Position numbers and translations under genes: made by a program. Source: Limnochorda sp. LNt (GTDB taxonomy: Bacteria > Bacillota > Limnochordia > Limnochordales > Geochordaceae). Taken from it: a stretch of 64,000 nt of DNA. The stretch lies in assembly GCF_035593265.1 (NCBI RefSeq), contig NZ_CP141614.1, forward strand, positions 682,001-746,000, written 5' to 3'. Within the stretch, counting starts at the first letter, position 1; every line of letters begins with the position of its first letter. Of this stretch, positions 17,022 through 25,929 are shown in pieces. The notes beneath the pieces are model-generated. The model searched no databases. It worked only from the letters and a program-made list of their open reading frames with translations, and was not told the origin of the DNA.

Positions 17022-17237
17022 TCAGGGCATCGCGTGCGCGGCGCGCAGCAACGAGAAGTACATGTAGCCCCAGGCCGCCGCGATGACGGCCAGGTAGAGC
17101 AGTGTGGCGGCCATGGCCCCTCGTGGCCGCTCATGGGCCTCCGTCTCGGCGACGGGATGCGCCGGCGGGATGTCTCGGGCCTCGGTCGCCTCTGCCGGCA
17201 CCCTCCTGGCCGGGTGGCCGGTGGGCTGGACAGCCAT
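17022..17237 (-). CDS. Small single-helix protein, probable oxidase subunit IIa
   Basis: 71 residues from the ATG at 17237: a polar, Pro/Glu-rich N-terminal half, then one helix (MAATLLYLAVIAAAWGYMYF) and a short tail. AAGAGGGGG lies ~10 nt upstream. Its place directly before subunit II matches the single-helix subunit IIa of ba3 oxidases (CbaD-like), although the extended N-terminus is unusual. Assigned from context and topology, not from motif. Confidence 0.6.
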   Translation of the reverse strand: MAVQPTGHPARRVPAEATEARDIPPAHPVAETEAHERPRGAMAATLLYLAVIAAAWGYMYFSLLRAAHAMP

Positions 17238-17272
17238 CTTGTCAATCGCCCCCTCTTGCACGACTCGTCGGG

Positions 17273-17983
17273 TTACCGCACCGGATAGCAGGCGAACCAA
17301 TGGGCCGCGGCGTAAGCGAGGCGGGCCGCTCCCCGGGCCGCCGCCTCCCGCTGGAGCAGGGCCAGGTCCGCCGCGACGGTGGCGACGTCGAGCTGCGGGC
17401 CCCGGTACACCGCCCTGATCTCGCCGGCCGCGTCAACGAGGACGTAGCGGCTGTCGTAGTTGCCCGGCGGCGTCTCGTAGTAGACGCCGAAGCCGGTGCC
17501 GACCACCAGTTTGACGGCCAGTCCCGCCCCGGTCAGGAGGAGCCAGCGCTGCGGGTCGACCCCGACCCGCTCGGCCCAGGCCTTGAGGCGCGCCGGGGTG
17601 TCGCGCTCCGGATCGAGGGTGATGGTGACCAGCAACGGCGTGGGGGAGGCCGCATCCGGCGATCCCCGTGACCACCGATCCTGTAGAGCCAGCAGGTGAC
17701 GCGTCATGACGCTGCCCACCCGGTCGTCGGCGGAGGTGGTGAAGAAGCTGTAGAGCACGGGGCGCCCCCGCATCTGCTCGTGGGTGACGGCCCGTCCGTC
17801 GGCGTCGACGAGCCGGAAGATGGGGGCGGGGCCCAGGCGGGGCAACACCTTGACGGGCTTCGCGACGGCGAAGCCGACGACCGCCAGGGGGACCACGAGA
17901 AGACCGCCCCAGGCCCACCGCCCGGTGCGCCCCAGCTTGCCTGCCACCGGAATCGTAATGGCTCCCATTACATCTTCATTCAA
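17273..17983 (-). CDS. SCO1/SenC-like protein lacking the copper ligands
   Basis: 236 residues: one N-terminal helix (WGGLLVVPLAVVGFAV) and a thioredoxin-fold domain with SCO features (GRPVLYSFFTTSADDRVG, ITLDPERDTPARLKAWAERV). SCO proteins carry copper to the CuA site using a CxxxC motif and a distal His. Here the CxxxC region reads TTSADDR with no cysteine, and the expected His before the late beta strand is replaced (NYDSRYVLVD). Copper delivery by the normal chemistry looks impossible. It precedes the oxidase genes by about 35 nt and is probably their first operon gene. Confidence 0.8.
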   Translation of the reverse strand: MNEDVMGAITIPVAGKLGRTGRWAWGGLLVVPLAVVGFAVAKPVKVLPRLGPAPIFRLVDADGRAVTHEQMRGRPVLYSFFTTSADDRVGSVMTRHLLALQDRWSRGSPDAASPTPLLVTITLDPERDTPARLKAWAERVGVDPQRWLLLTGAGLAVKLVVGTGFGVYYETPPGNYDSRYVLVDAAGEIRAVYRGPQLDVATVAADLALLQREAAARGAARLAYAAAHWFACYPVR

Positions 17984-18067
17984 CTCCGGTGGCGAAGCCG
18001 CGCCAATGACGCAATCGGTTGATACGGAGTCGCCCGGGGGTGCGACCTGTGGGGGTACTTTCGTCGG

Positions 18068-18733
18068 TTACTTTTGTCCCTGCGGGGGTGGTGCGGTCAG
18101 GTGGCCCTGGCGCCAGGCCTTGGTGGCCGCCTCGGCGCGGTTTCTGGCGTGGAGCTTGTCGAGGGCGTGGCGCAGATGGGTCTTGACCGTGTGCACCGAT
18201 AGGTGGAGCCGCTCGGCGATCTCCCGGTTGGTCAGCCCCTCGCTGGCCAGTCGGAGCACCTCCACCTCACGCTCCGTCAGGGCGGATGGCTCCTGGGGGG
18301 CCGCGTCCTTTCGGACCATCTCCTGCAGCAGCCGCGCCGCCAGTTGGGGCGAGAGCACCGCCTCGCCACGATGCACCTGCCGGATGGCCTCCAGCAGCTG
18401 CTCCTCGTGGACGCTCTTGAGCAGGTAGCCCCGGGCGCCCGCCTTGATGGCTCCGAAGAGATCCTCGTCCCGCTCGGAGACGGTGAGCATGACGACTCGC
18501 ACGTCGGGCACCACCTCCCGCACGGCGCGGGTCGCGGCCACCCCGTCCGTGCCCGGCATCTTGACGTCCATCAGGATCACGTCGGGACGGTGCAGCCGGG
18601 CCTGCTCGACCGCCTCCTGCCCGTCGGCGGCCAGCCCGACCACCTCCATGTCGTCGTGGCTGGCCAGGATCCGCCGCAGCCCCTCGCGGAAGAGGCGGTG
18701 ATCATCCACGACCAGGACCCGTATGGGAGGCAT
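18068..18733 (-). CDS. NarL/LuxR-type response regulator
   Basis: 221 residues from the ATG at 18733 (GGAGG 11 nt upstream). Receiver domain with VLVVDDHRLFREGL and the phospho-acceptor in DVILMDVKMPGTDG; C-terminal LuxR-type helix-turn-helix LTEREVEVLRLASEGLTNRE ... VHTVKTHLRHAL. The start lies inside the 3' end of the kinase gene (32-nt overlap), so the two are a coupled pair. It lies upstream of the sco/ba3 operon on the same strand and is a candidate regulator of it. Confidence 0.9.
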   Translation of the reverse strand: MPPIRVLVVDDHRLFREGLRRILASHDDMEVVGLAADGQEAVEQARLHRPDVILMDVKMPGTDGVAATRAVREVVPDVRVVMLTVSERDEDLFGAIKAGARGYLLKSVHEEQLLEAIRQVHRGEAVLSPQLAARLLQEMVRKDAAPQEPSALTEREVEVLRLASEGLTNREIAERLHLSVHTVKTHLRHALDKLHARNRAEAATKAWRQGHLTAPPPQGQK

Positions 18734-20642
18734 CGGAGGGGGCACCTCCTCTCACGGCGCTCGTGACGGCGGCTCGCTCGCGGCACGGCGCAGCGGCGCA
18801 CGGCACCGGCAGGCGCAGCATCACGCGAGTGCCCCGTCCTGGCCCCGTCGCGATGGTGAGCTGGGCCCCGATGGTCTGCGCGCGCTCGCGCATGGCAACC
18901 AGGCCGTGATGTCCGGGCGCCTGGGTGCCGGCCGGATGGAAGCCCCTCCCGTCGTCGGCCACGCTCAGCTCGAGGTGGCCGGGGTCGGCCCGGAGCCTCA
19001 CCTCGACCCGGGTCGCCTGACTGTGCTTGCGGACGTTGGCGAGCGCCTCCTGCACGATGCGCAACAGCTGCAGGTGCACGGCCGACGGCATCTCCGGCAC
19101 GGGGCCCTCGATCTCCAGATGGGCGGCGATGGGCGTGCGCTGGCGGAAGGTCTCGACGACGCGGCGCAGGGAGGTCTGCAACCCTCCGCTCTCGCCCGTG
19201 CTCGCCCGGAGGTCCTCGATGGCCTCCCGCACGTCGAGGTACGCCTCCCTGAGCACCTCCACCATCTGCCGCAGCTCCTCGGAGGCCTGGTGCATCTCGC
19301 CATGCTCGACGAGCCGAAGGACGTGACTGGCTTGCAGCCCCAGGTAGCCCAGCGTCTGGGCCAGGGTGTCGTGCATCTCCCGGGAGAGGCGATAGCGCTC
19401 CTCCACTACCGCGGTCTCCCGGAGGCGATGGTAGAGCTGGGCGTTGCGCACAGCCAGGGCAAGTTGCGCACCCAGCGCCTCCAGCATCTCCGCCTGGTGC
19501 CGGGCCAGCTGGCCGTCGTGCGTCGATCCCAGCACGGCCACTCCCAGCACCTCACCTTCGGCCTCCAGCGGCACGGCTGCGACGGAGCGCAGGCCGTGGC
19601 GGCCTCGCATCCTGGGGATGACGACCGGGTGCCTGCGCTGCTGAGCCAGCCGGGCCAGGCTCATCGCCAGGGCGGCGGCGGGGGCGGCCATGTCGCCGAG
19701 GTGACGCTGCGCCGCCACCTCCCAGGCAGGCGGGTCGCCACGTCGTAGCAGCACGGCGCCGACCTCGGCACCCCATCCCTCGAGGAGGATGGCCAGGGCC
19801 CGGTCCAGCAGGCCGTGCACGTCGTCGGGCGCGCGACCGAGCTCCCGGCCGGCGTAGACCGCGGCCGCCAGGCGGGCGCGCAGCCGCGCCCCCTCCAGGG
19901 CAGGGGCCACCTCGGCCGCCAGGACGTCCAGCAGGTGCAGCCGGTCGGGTGGCGGGGGCTCGCCTGCCGGCAGGTAGGTGGCCAGCACTCCGACCCTGTC
20001 CTCCCCGATGGCGAAGGGCAGGCAGACCACCGAGCCGATGCCCTCCCGGGTCGCGAGAGGGCCGAGGCCGGTCAGCATGGGGCAACCCGCGTTGAGATTG
20101 GCCGTCAGGGGCTGGCAGGCCCTGCAGGCCTCCGAGACGAGCCCGCCCTCGACCACTCGCCGGAGCCTGGCCGTGGCGGCGTCGCTGAGGCTCCACGTCA
20201 CCTCGAGGCCGGGCCGCCCCGTCTCCGGGTCGAAGGAGACCGCGGCCGCCCCACGGGCCCCGACGAGCTCGACGGGCACGCGTGCAGCCAGGGCCAGGAC
20301 CTCCTGCACGTCCAGCGCTCCGGCGGCTCGCTTGCCGAACTCGTGCAGCACCACCAGCCTGCGCTGTTGCTCCTTGAGGTCCGCGTAAGCCTGTCGCAGC
20401 TCCTCCTCCGCCCGCTCGCGCTCGGCCAGGGCATCCAGCAGGCGTCGCAGGCCCAGCCAGGCCCCGACGACGCCGGTGGTGCCGTACGCGACGAGCTGAG
20501 CCAGGCCGTGCCACTCGGGGGATAGATGCCGGAGGACCACACCGAGCCACGCCTGGTGCAGGGCAGCCAGGCCCAGCACGGCCAGGGGCAGCGCCCACAG
20601 GATCTCCCGCCCGTAGCGGGCGATGGAGCGCCTGCTTCTCAT
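18702..20642 (-). CDS. NarX/DegS-type sensor histidine kinase with GAF domains
   Basis: 646 residues. Two N-terminal hydrophobic helices (about 15-65), a coiled linker, two GAF-like domains (about 100-250 and 260-415), then a HisKA_3 domain with phospho-acceptor His in SREMHDTLAQTLGYL and a HATPase domain with EALANVRKHSQA and VADDGRGF. The first GAF region contains a Cys cluster, CRACQPLTANLNAGC, i.e. C-x2-C-x10-C, which could bind metal, heme or an Fe-S cluster for redox sensing. The ATG at 20642 follows the upstream HAD stop by 2 nt; a TTG at 20648 is an alternative. Confidence 0.9.
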   Translation of the reverse strand: MRSRRSIARYGREILWALPLAVLGLAALHQAWLGVVLRHLSPEWHGLAQLVAYGTTGVVGAWLGLRRLLDALAERERAEEELRQAYADLKEQQRRLVVLHEFGKRAAGALDVQEVLALAARVPVELVGARGAAAVSFDPETGRPGLEVTWSLSDAATARLRRVVEGGLVSEACRACQPLTANLNAGCPMLTGLGPLATREGIGSVVCLPFAIGEDRVGVLATYLPAGEPPPPDRLHLLDVLAAEVAPALEGARLRARLAAAVYAGRELGRAPDDVHGLLDRALAILLEGWGAEVGAVLLRRGDPPAWEVAAQRHLGDMAAPAAALAMSLARLAQQRRHPVVIPRMRGRHGLRSVAAVPLEAEGEVLGVAVLGSTHDGQLARHQAEMLEALGAQLALAVRNAQLYHRLRETAVVEERYRLSREMHDTLAQTLGYLGLQASHVLRLVEHGEMHQASEELRQMVEVLREAYLDVREAIEDLRASTGESGGLQTSLRRVVETFRQRTPIAAHLEIEGPVPEMPSAVHLQLLRIVQEALANVRKHSQATRVEVRLRADPGHLELSVADDGRGFHPAGTQAPGHHGLVAMRERAQTIGAQLTIATGPGRGTRVMLRLPVPCAAAPCRERAAVTSAVRGGAPSDASHTGPGRG

Positions 20643-20644
20643 GG

Positions 20645-21454
20645 TCAACGTCCGCCCGCAGGTCCGTGGGTGCCGCGCTCGACGACGGCGAGCACCTCCC
20701 GAAGGTCCCGGATCACCAGGTCGGGCGGGGGTCCATCGTAGGGAGCGAAGTCGCCCGACGGCGACGGCCGGGGCCTCCCATCGTCCGGGCGCTGGACCAG
20801 GACCGCGCCCATGCCAGCGGCCTTGGCTCCGGCCACGTCGGCGTGGGGGTTGTCACCCACGTACCAGGCCTCGCCCGGCGCCACTCCCAGCTGGCTCAGG
20901 GCCACATCGAAGAGCAGACGGTGAGGCTTGATCAGGCCCACCTCGGAGGAGAGCACGACCGACTCGAACGGTCGGAGCAACCCCAGCACGTCCAGGTGTT
21001 CGCGGACGATGGGGCCGCTGATCCAGATGTTGGAGATCAGCCCGAGCCGCACGCCCGCGCCGGAGAGCTGTGCCAGCACCTCGCCCACCTCGGGAAAGAC
21101 GCGCCGGATGGCCAGCCGGGGCGTCGCCCACGCCCGCTCGAGCCCGTTGAGCGCTGCCTCGGAGACGTCGATGCCGACGCGATGGAGCGTCCTTCGCAGG
21201 ACGTCGAGTGCCCGCATCTCCAGGAGGCGGGGAGCCGTCCGGGCCTGGTACTCTCGGACCGCCTGCTCGAAGGCCTCCAACAGGCGGTCCTGCGAGGGCG
21301 GCGAGCCGCTCAGGCGAGTGCCGTCGGCCAGGGGACGGGCCAGGGCGTCCCGCAAGGCGCCGATGCTGGCCCGATCCACCTCCTCCCACGAGGGGACGGG
21401 AAAACCCACCAGGGTGTCGCCGACGTCGAACAGGATCGCGCAGGTGCGTCGCAT
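20645..21454 (-). CDS. HAD-superfamily hydrolase
   Basis: 269 residues. HAD motif I is ILFDVGDTLVGF (Gly replaces the second Asp of DxD), motif II SN in GLISNIWISG, motif III Lys in GLIKPHRLLF, and motif IV YVGDNPHADVAGAK. A helical cap domain occupies about residues 20-120. The second Asp of motif I (acid/base) is replaced by Gly, as in some HAD proteins with altered activity. The first of two ATGs (21472) lacks a ribosome site, so 21454 is used. It sits upstream of the sensor kinase, nearly overlapping. Substrate unknown. Confidence 0.85.
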   Translation of the reverse strand: MRRTCAILFDVGDTLVGFPVPSWEEVDRASIGALRDALARPLADGTRLSGSPPSQDRLLEAFEQAVREYQARTAPRLLEMRALDVLRRTLHRVGIDVSEAALNGLERAWATPRLAIRRVFPEVGEVLAQLSGAGVRLGLISNIWISGPIVREHLDVLGLLRPFESVVLSSEVGLIKPHRLLFDVALSQLGVAPGEAWYVGDNPHADVAGAKAAGMGAVLVQRPDDGRPRPSPSGDFAPYDGPPPDLVIRDLREVLAVVERGTHGPAGGR

Positions 21455-21664
21455 GACGGGCCCCTGGCCCATTATAAGGGCAGGCGCGCCGCCGGTGCTG
21501 GGACGACGGGCGCGTCGCCGGCCGGCCCGCGCACCTGGCAGGCGCCATGGTCGAGGCGTGTCATCCGGCAGGCGCCGGCTCGTCGAGCGGCGTATCAGGC
21601 GGGAGCGGGACGGTGGGGTCCCTCCCACCCCTGCCAGGGTCCGGGAGGGGATGACGCGACGGCG

Positions 21665-22996
21665 GTGGGCGCGGCGGTCGAGCCGCCGGCCAGGGCCGGG
21701 AGGGCGGGGCGTGCCGGCACGCCGGGTCCGGTAGGCGCCCGCATCCAGCACCTGGTCGGCGCGGACCCGGCGCGGGTGCGCGGCTTCGTCCTGCTGTGGG
21801 CGGCCACCCTGGGCCTGATGGGTGCCTGGGGCTGGACCATGCCCCTGGTGGCCATCTATCTCCGCGACGCCGGCATGAGCCTCGGCCTCATCGGCACGAC
21901 GCAGGCCCTCACGGGACTGCTCACCTTCCTTTCCCAGGCGCCCGTAGGTCACCTGTCGGACCGGGCCGGCCGCCGTCGCACCCCGATGGTCGGGGCCATC
22001 GCCGTGACGGCCATCTTGCACGGGGCCATCGCCCTCACCCGACATCCGCTCCTGCTCGCCGCTGCCGTGGCCATAGCGGGGGTGGCCACCGCCGCCTACA
22101 TAACGATGATGTTCGCCAGCGCCAGCGGCCTGGCCCGTCCCGAGGCGTCGGGCAGGGCCTTCAGCACCTATCGGGTGAGCGGCTCCATCGGGTGGGTGCT
22201 CACCTCGCTGTCGCTCGGATGGATGCTGGGCAGCATCGGGGCGCGGGGCGCCTTCGTGCTATCGGCCATGATGCACGCCCTGGTCGGGATCGTGTTGTGG
22301 CGAGGGCTTCCCGAACTGGGGGGCGACCACGGCGTCAGGGGGGCACGGGGGCGCGGCGTCGACCCGGCTGGAGGGCATCCAGCAGCTTTGCCCGGGCCGG
22401 CCGACGTGCTGCGGATGGCCGACGTGACCCTCTTCTTGCTGGGCATCGCGCTGGTGACGCTGGCCATGCAGATGGGAGCCCTCTACTTCCCGCTCTACAC
22501 CCGGGCAGAGCTCGGCGCCTCCGACGCCCTTTTCGGCGTGCTGATGGCCCTGCCGGCTTCCCTGGAGGTGCCCTTCATGCTGTGGCTGGGGCGGGCGTCG
22601 GACCGGCGTGGCGTCCACGGGCTGCTGGTGGCCGGGGCGTCGGTCGGTGCCGCCCGATGGGCACTGGTCACCCTGGCGCCCGGGCCGCTTCACCTGTTGC
22701 CGTTGCAGGCGCTGCAGGCCTTCGCCTTCTCCTCCATGGAGGTGCTGGGCGTCAGCTTCGTAGCGCGGCGCCTCGATCCGGCCATCCGGGGCACCGCCGT
22801 CGGACTGCTGGTCTCGTTTCAGGGCCTGGGGCGCATCGTCGCCCCCCTGACGGGCGGCATGCTGGGCGAACTGTGGGGCCTTCGCACCGTCTTCGGGCTG
22901 GCCGGGCTGGCGTCGGCGGCAGGAGCGGCCCTCTTCGTGGCCTCCGCTGCGGTGCGGCGCGGGCGCACCGGTCGGCCGGCCGACGTACCCGGCTGA
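21665..22996 (+). CDS. MFS transporter (12 TM)
   Basis: About 443 residues from a GTG at 21665, with about twelve hydrophobic segments. The MFS motif A-like loop GHLSDRAGRRRTPM follows TM2, and LGRASDRRGVHG is its counterpart in the second half. Start choice is uncertain; a GTG at 21776 is also possible, with transmembrane segment 1 beginning shortly after. Divergent from the HAD gene and convergent with the metal ATPase; the two 3' ends share an inverted repeat. Substrate is not predictable. Confidence 0.82.
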   Translation: MGAAVEPPARAGRAGRAGTPGPVGARIQHLVGADPARVRGFVLLWAATLGLMGAWGWTMPLVAIYLRDAGMSLGLIGTTQALTGLLTFLSQAPVGHLSDRAGRRRTPMVGAIAVTAILHGAIALTRHPLLLAAAVAIAGVATAAYITMMFASASGLARPEASGRAFSTYRVSGSIGWVLTSLSLGWMLGSIGARGAFVLSAMMHALVGIVLWRGLPELGGDHGVRGARGRGVDPAGGHPAALPGPADVLRMADVTLFLLGIALVTLAMQMGALYFPLYTRAELGASDALFGVLMALPASLEVPFMLWLGRASDRRGVHGLLVAGASVGAARWALVTLAPGPLHLLPLQALQAFAFSSMEVLGVSFVARRLDPAIRGTAVGLLVSFQGLGRIVAPLTGGMLGELWGLRTVFGLAGLASAAGAALFVASAAVRRGRTGRPADVPG

Positions 22997-23018
22997 GGGC
23001 GCGACGGGCCGCTCAGCC
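22991..23018. terminator. Bidirectional hairpin containing both stop codons
   Basis: GGCTGAG (22991-22997) and CTCAGCC (23012-23018) form an inverted repeat, with inner GGC/GCC pairing. The left arm holds the TGA of the MFS gene and the right arm the stop of the convergent ATPase gene. It probably ends both transcripts. Confidence 0.55.
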
Positions 23019-25421
23019 TTCGGCGGCAGGTCGCCAGCGCAAGAGCCGCAAGGCGTTGAAGGCGACGGCGACGGTGCTGGCCTCGTGGATGGCGACGGCC
23101 GGGCCGATGCCGGCGCGGCCCGAGACGGCCGCCGCGGCCAGGAGCACCATGACCCCGACCGCGACCAGGTGGTTTTGCTGGACCACCCGCCCGAGGGCTC
23201 TGCCCAGCCCCACGGCCTGAGGGATCAGCCGCAGGTCCTCGCCCAGCAAAGCGGCCGGCGCGGCCTCCAGCGCGGTGTCGGATCCGGCGGCTCCCATGGC
23301 GATCCCCACCCCGGCCGAGGCCAGGGCCGGCGCGTCGTTGACGCCGTCGCCCACCATGGCCGTCGGCCCGTGGCGCCTCTCGAGGGTCCGGATGGCCTCC
23401 ACCTTGTCGGCAGGCAGCAGGGCGGCCAGCGCCTCGTCGGCCCCCACCTGCCGGGCCACCAGCTCCACCGTCTCGGGCCGGTCGCCGCTGAGGACCGCCA
23501 CGTGCCGGATCCCCAACCGACGAAGGGTCCGGATCGCCTCCGTCGCCTCGGGTCGTACCGGGTCAGCCAGGCCGATGACGCCCACCAGCCGGCCGTGCAC
23601 CGAGACGAAGAGGGAGGTCTCTCCCGGCCGGGTGACGGGAGCGCCGTCGCCGGGTGCCATCGCCGGCCGTGACGTGCCATCGGTGGCAAAGGCGAGGGTG
23701 CCGACTCGCACCCGCTGGCCCCGGATCCGGGCGTCGACCCCCTGACCCGGGACGTCCCGCACGGCGTGAGCCTCGAGGAGCGGGAGGCCCCGAGCCTTCG
23801 CGGCTCGTACCACGGCCCGCGCCAGCGGGTGGGTGGACGCGGCCTCGGCCGAGGCCGCCAGCGCCAGCACGGCGTCGGGCCCCGCCGGCCCGGCCCCCTC
23901 TACGGGTTGGATCCGGCGCACCTCGGGCCGCCCCAGGGTCAGCGTCCCGGTCTTGTCGAACGCGACGGCCCGCACCCGGCCCAGGCGCTCGAGATGGGAG
24001 CTGCCCTTGACGACCAGGCCCAACCGGGCGGCACGCGCCAGGGCGGCCACCCCCGCCACTGGCGCACCTATGGCCAGCGCGCAGGGCGAGGCCGCGACCA
24101 GCAGCGCCATGGCCCGATAGAGGGCCTCCTGCCAGCCGATCCACCCCACGAGCGGCGGCAGAGTCGCGACAGCTGCCGCGCCGGCCAGCACCACCGGCAC
24201 CAGGATCGAGGCGCTGCGGGCGGCGAGCCGCTGAGCCGGGGAGGCCTGGGAGCGAGCCGCCTCCACCAGGCGCGCCATGCGGGCCAGCGTGGACTCCGAG
24301 GAGAGCCGGGACACCTCCACCTCCAGCACGCCGCTGCCGTTGACGGTGCCCGCGAAGACGGGGCTCCCCGGCGTCTTCTCGACCGGCTCGCTCTCGCCCG
24401 TGATGGCCGACTGATCGACGGCCGAGCGCCCCTCGAGCACCGTCCCGTCCACCGGGATCCGCTCGCCGGGTCGGACGCGCACCCGATCGCCCCGCCGCAG
24501 GGCCTCGACCGGCACCTCCTGCGCGGCGCCGCCCTCGATGCGGCTGGCCATCCGCGGCGCCATCGTGCCCAACGACCGGATGGCCGACCGGGCGCGGCCC
24601 TCGGCCAGGTGCTCCAGGCTGTGGGCGAGGCTGAAGAGGAGCAGCAGCACGGCCCCCTCCTCCAGCGCCCCGATGAAGACCGAGCCGACAGCGGCCAGCA
24701 GCATCAGCACGTGGACGTCGAGACGCTTACGCCAGGGCCGGCGAGCCAGCTCTCGCACGATGGGCCAGCCGGCCACGCCGTACGACGTCGCCCAGAGGGC
24801 CGTCGCCAGACCCGGCGCGGTGGGTAGCAATCGCTCCACCAGCCAGGCAGCCGCGGCCCCGAGAGCGGCGCCCAGCGTTTGGGCCAGGGCGGGATGCTCA
24901 CGTCCCCACCGCAGCAGCCGGGTGCCCTCCTCGACCCGGTAGCCCAAGGCGTCGAGCCGCCGGCGAATGGCGCGCCGGCCGACCCTCGAGGGGTCGTACT
25001 CGATGGCGACGGTACGGGCGTCGAAGTCGACCATCACGGTGCCGATCCCGTCGAATCGGGCCATGACGTGCTCGACGGCGCGGGCGCACTCGGGGCAGTC
25101 CATCCCCTCCACCCGCAGTCGCTCGTGGCGGAAGCGGCGCAGGATGCGATCCGCGTGGCCGCGGGCGAGGGCGGCCACGCCCGCTCGCGTGAGGCGGTCG
25201 GTGTCGAACCGTACCGACAGGGCGGGCGCGTCTCCCTCGAGCTCCAGCTCGACCCGGTCGACCCCCGGGCTGCGGCGAAGCGCCTCGGCCAGGCGCTCCC
25301 CGCAGGCGTCTCGGGCCGGGACTCCCGGGAGGAGCTCCGCCAGGGGGAGCCGGACCCGTCCCGACGCGGGCGGTGGGGACGATGCCGACCGGACGTCGGG
25401 CGGAGCGAGGCTCTTGCTCAT
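23013..25421 (-). CDS. P1B-4-type heavy-metal P-type ATPase
   Basis: 802 residues. An N-terminal extension, a heavy-metal-associated domain with GMDCPECARAVEHV, then the membrane core: TGESEPVEK, phosphorylation site FDKTGTLTLGRPEV, and GDGVNDAPAL. The transport-site motif in the sixth helix is SPCALAIGAP and the last helices carry AIHEASTVAVA. SPC plus HE-x-S-T is the signature of the P1B-4 group (Co/Fe/Zn export) rather than the CPC of copper or zinc pumps. The start overlaps the stop of the ArsR gene (ATGA), so they form an operon. Confidence 0.92.
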   Translation of the reverse strand: MSKSLAPPDVRSASSPPPASGRVRLPLAELLPGVPARDACGERLAEALRRSPGVDRVELELEGDAPALSVRFDTDRLTRAGVAALARGHADRILRRFRHERLRVEGMDCPECARAVEHVMARFDGIGTVMVDFDARTVAIEYDPSRVGRRAIRRRLDALGYRVEEGTRLLRWGREHPALAQTLGAALGAAAAWLVERLLPTAPGLATALWATSYGVAGWPIVRELARRPWRKRLDVHVLMLLAAVGSVFIGALEEGAVLLLLFSLAHSLEHLAEGRARSAIRSLGTMAPRMASRIEGGAAQEVPVEALRRGDRVRVRPGERIPVDGTVLEGRSAVDQSAITGESEPVEKTPGSPVFAGTVNGSGVLEVEVSRLSSESTLARMARLVEAARSQASPAQRLAARSASILVPVVLAGAAAVATLPPLVGWIGWQEALYRAMALLVAASPCALAIGAPVAGVAALARAARLGLVVKGSSHLERLGRVRAVAFDKTGTLTLGRPEVRRIQPVEGAGPAGPDAVLALAASAEAASTHPLARAVVRAAKARGLPLLEAHAVRDVPGQGVDARIRGQRVRVGTLAFATDGTSRPAMAPGDGAPVTRPGETSLFVSVHGRLVGVIGLADPVRPEATEAIRTLRRLGIRHVAVLSGDRPETVELVARQVGADEALAALLPADKVEAIRTLERRHGPTAMVGDGVNDAPALASAGVGIAMGAAGSDTALEAAPAALLGEDLRLIPQAVGLGRALGRVVQQNHLVAVGVMVLLAAAAVSGRAGIGPAVAIHEASTVAVAFNALRLLRWRPAAEG

Positions 25422-25768
25422 GCGGCACCCCCCGGCCAGCCGTGGCGCACATGCTCCAGCGCCTGTCGCAGCAAGGCGTGGACGTGCTCGTCATCGAGCC
25501 GGTAGTAGACGTGGCGCCCCTCGCGACGGCAGGTCACCACGCGCGAGACTCGCAGCTTCCGCAGGTGGTGGGAGACGGCCGGCTGCGACATCCGCATCGT
25601 CTCGGCGATGCGGTGCACGCACTGCTCCCCGTCGGCCAGCATCGAGAGGATGCGCAGTCGGGTGGGATCGGCCAGCACCTTGAAGAGCTCCACGGCGCGC
25701 GTCGCCGTCTCGACGTCGACGGGCGTCAGCTCTCGACGACCGTGCCGGATGGCCTGCGTGGCCAGCAT
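25418..25768 (-). CDS. ArsR/SmtB-family metal-responsive repressor
   Basis: 116 residues from the ATG at 25768. Winged helix with ELFKVLADPTRLRILSML, the DGEQCVHRIAE segment (a Cys near helix alpha-3, as in metal-sensing relatives) and MSQPAVSHHLRKLRVSRVV as recognition helix, followed by GRHVYYRLDDEHVHALLRQA, with His/Asp residues suited to an alpha-5 metal site. First gene of the two-gene operon with the P1B-4 ATPase. An 11-2-11 dyad lies upstream, so it probably represses its own operon until metal binds. Confidence 0.9.
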   Translation of the reverse strand: MLATQAIRHGRRELTPVDVETATRAVELFKVLADPTRLRILSMLADGEQCVHRIAETMRMSQPAVSHHLRKLRVSRVVTCRREGRHVYYRLDDEHVHALLRQALEHVRHGWPGGAA

Positions 25769-25783
25769 GGTGATCACCCACAA

Positions 25784-25807
25784 ACATATAAGCGGACGTT
25801 TATCTGT
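25784..25807. promoter_or_regulatory. ArsR/SmtB-type operator dyad
   Basis: ACATATAAGCG - GA - CGTTTATCTGT: an 11-2-11 inverted repeat with 9 of 11 positions matching, 16 nt before the repressor start. Its size and AT-rich arms match SmtB/CzrA-type operators and stand out in this GC-rich sequence. Confidence 0.75.
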
Positions 25808-25929
25808 CGGCAGGATACGCCTCCGGCGCCGGGGCGTCAAGCACGTCCCGCGGCGGCGAGCTCGATGTGCTAGACTGCACCTGGCAGCGCGGGCCGTCGC
25901 GGGGACCGCGGACTCGGTGGGCGAGGAGC

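Noticed and set aside
20666-21664. Long N-terminal extension of the MFS gene at 21665
   Set aside because: It overlaps the opposite-strand HAD gene and is repetitive basic/Gly-rich sequence; the protein-like part begins just before the first membrane helix.
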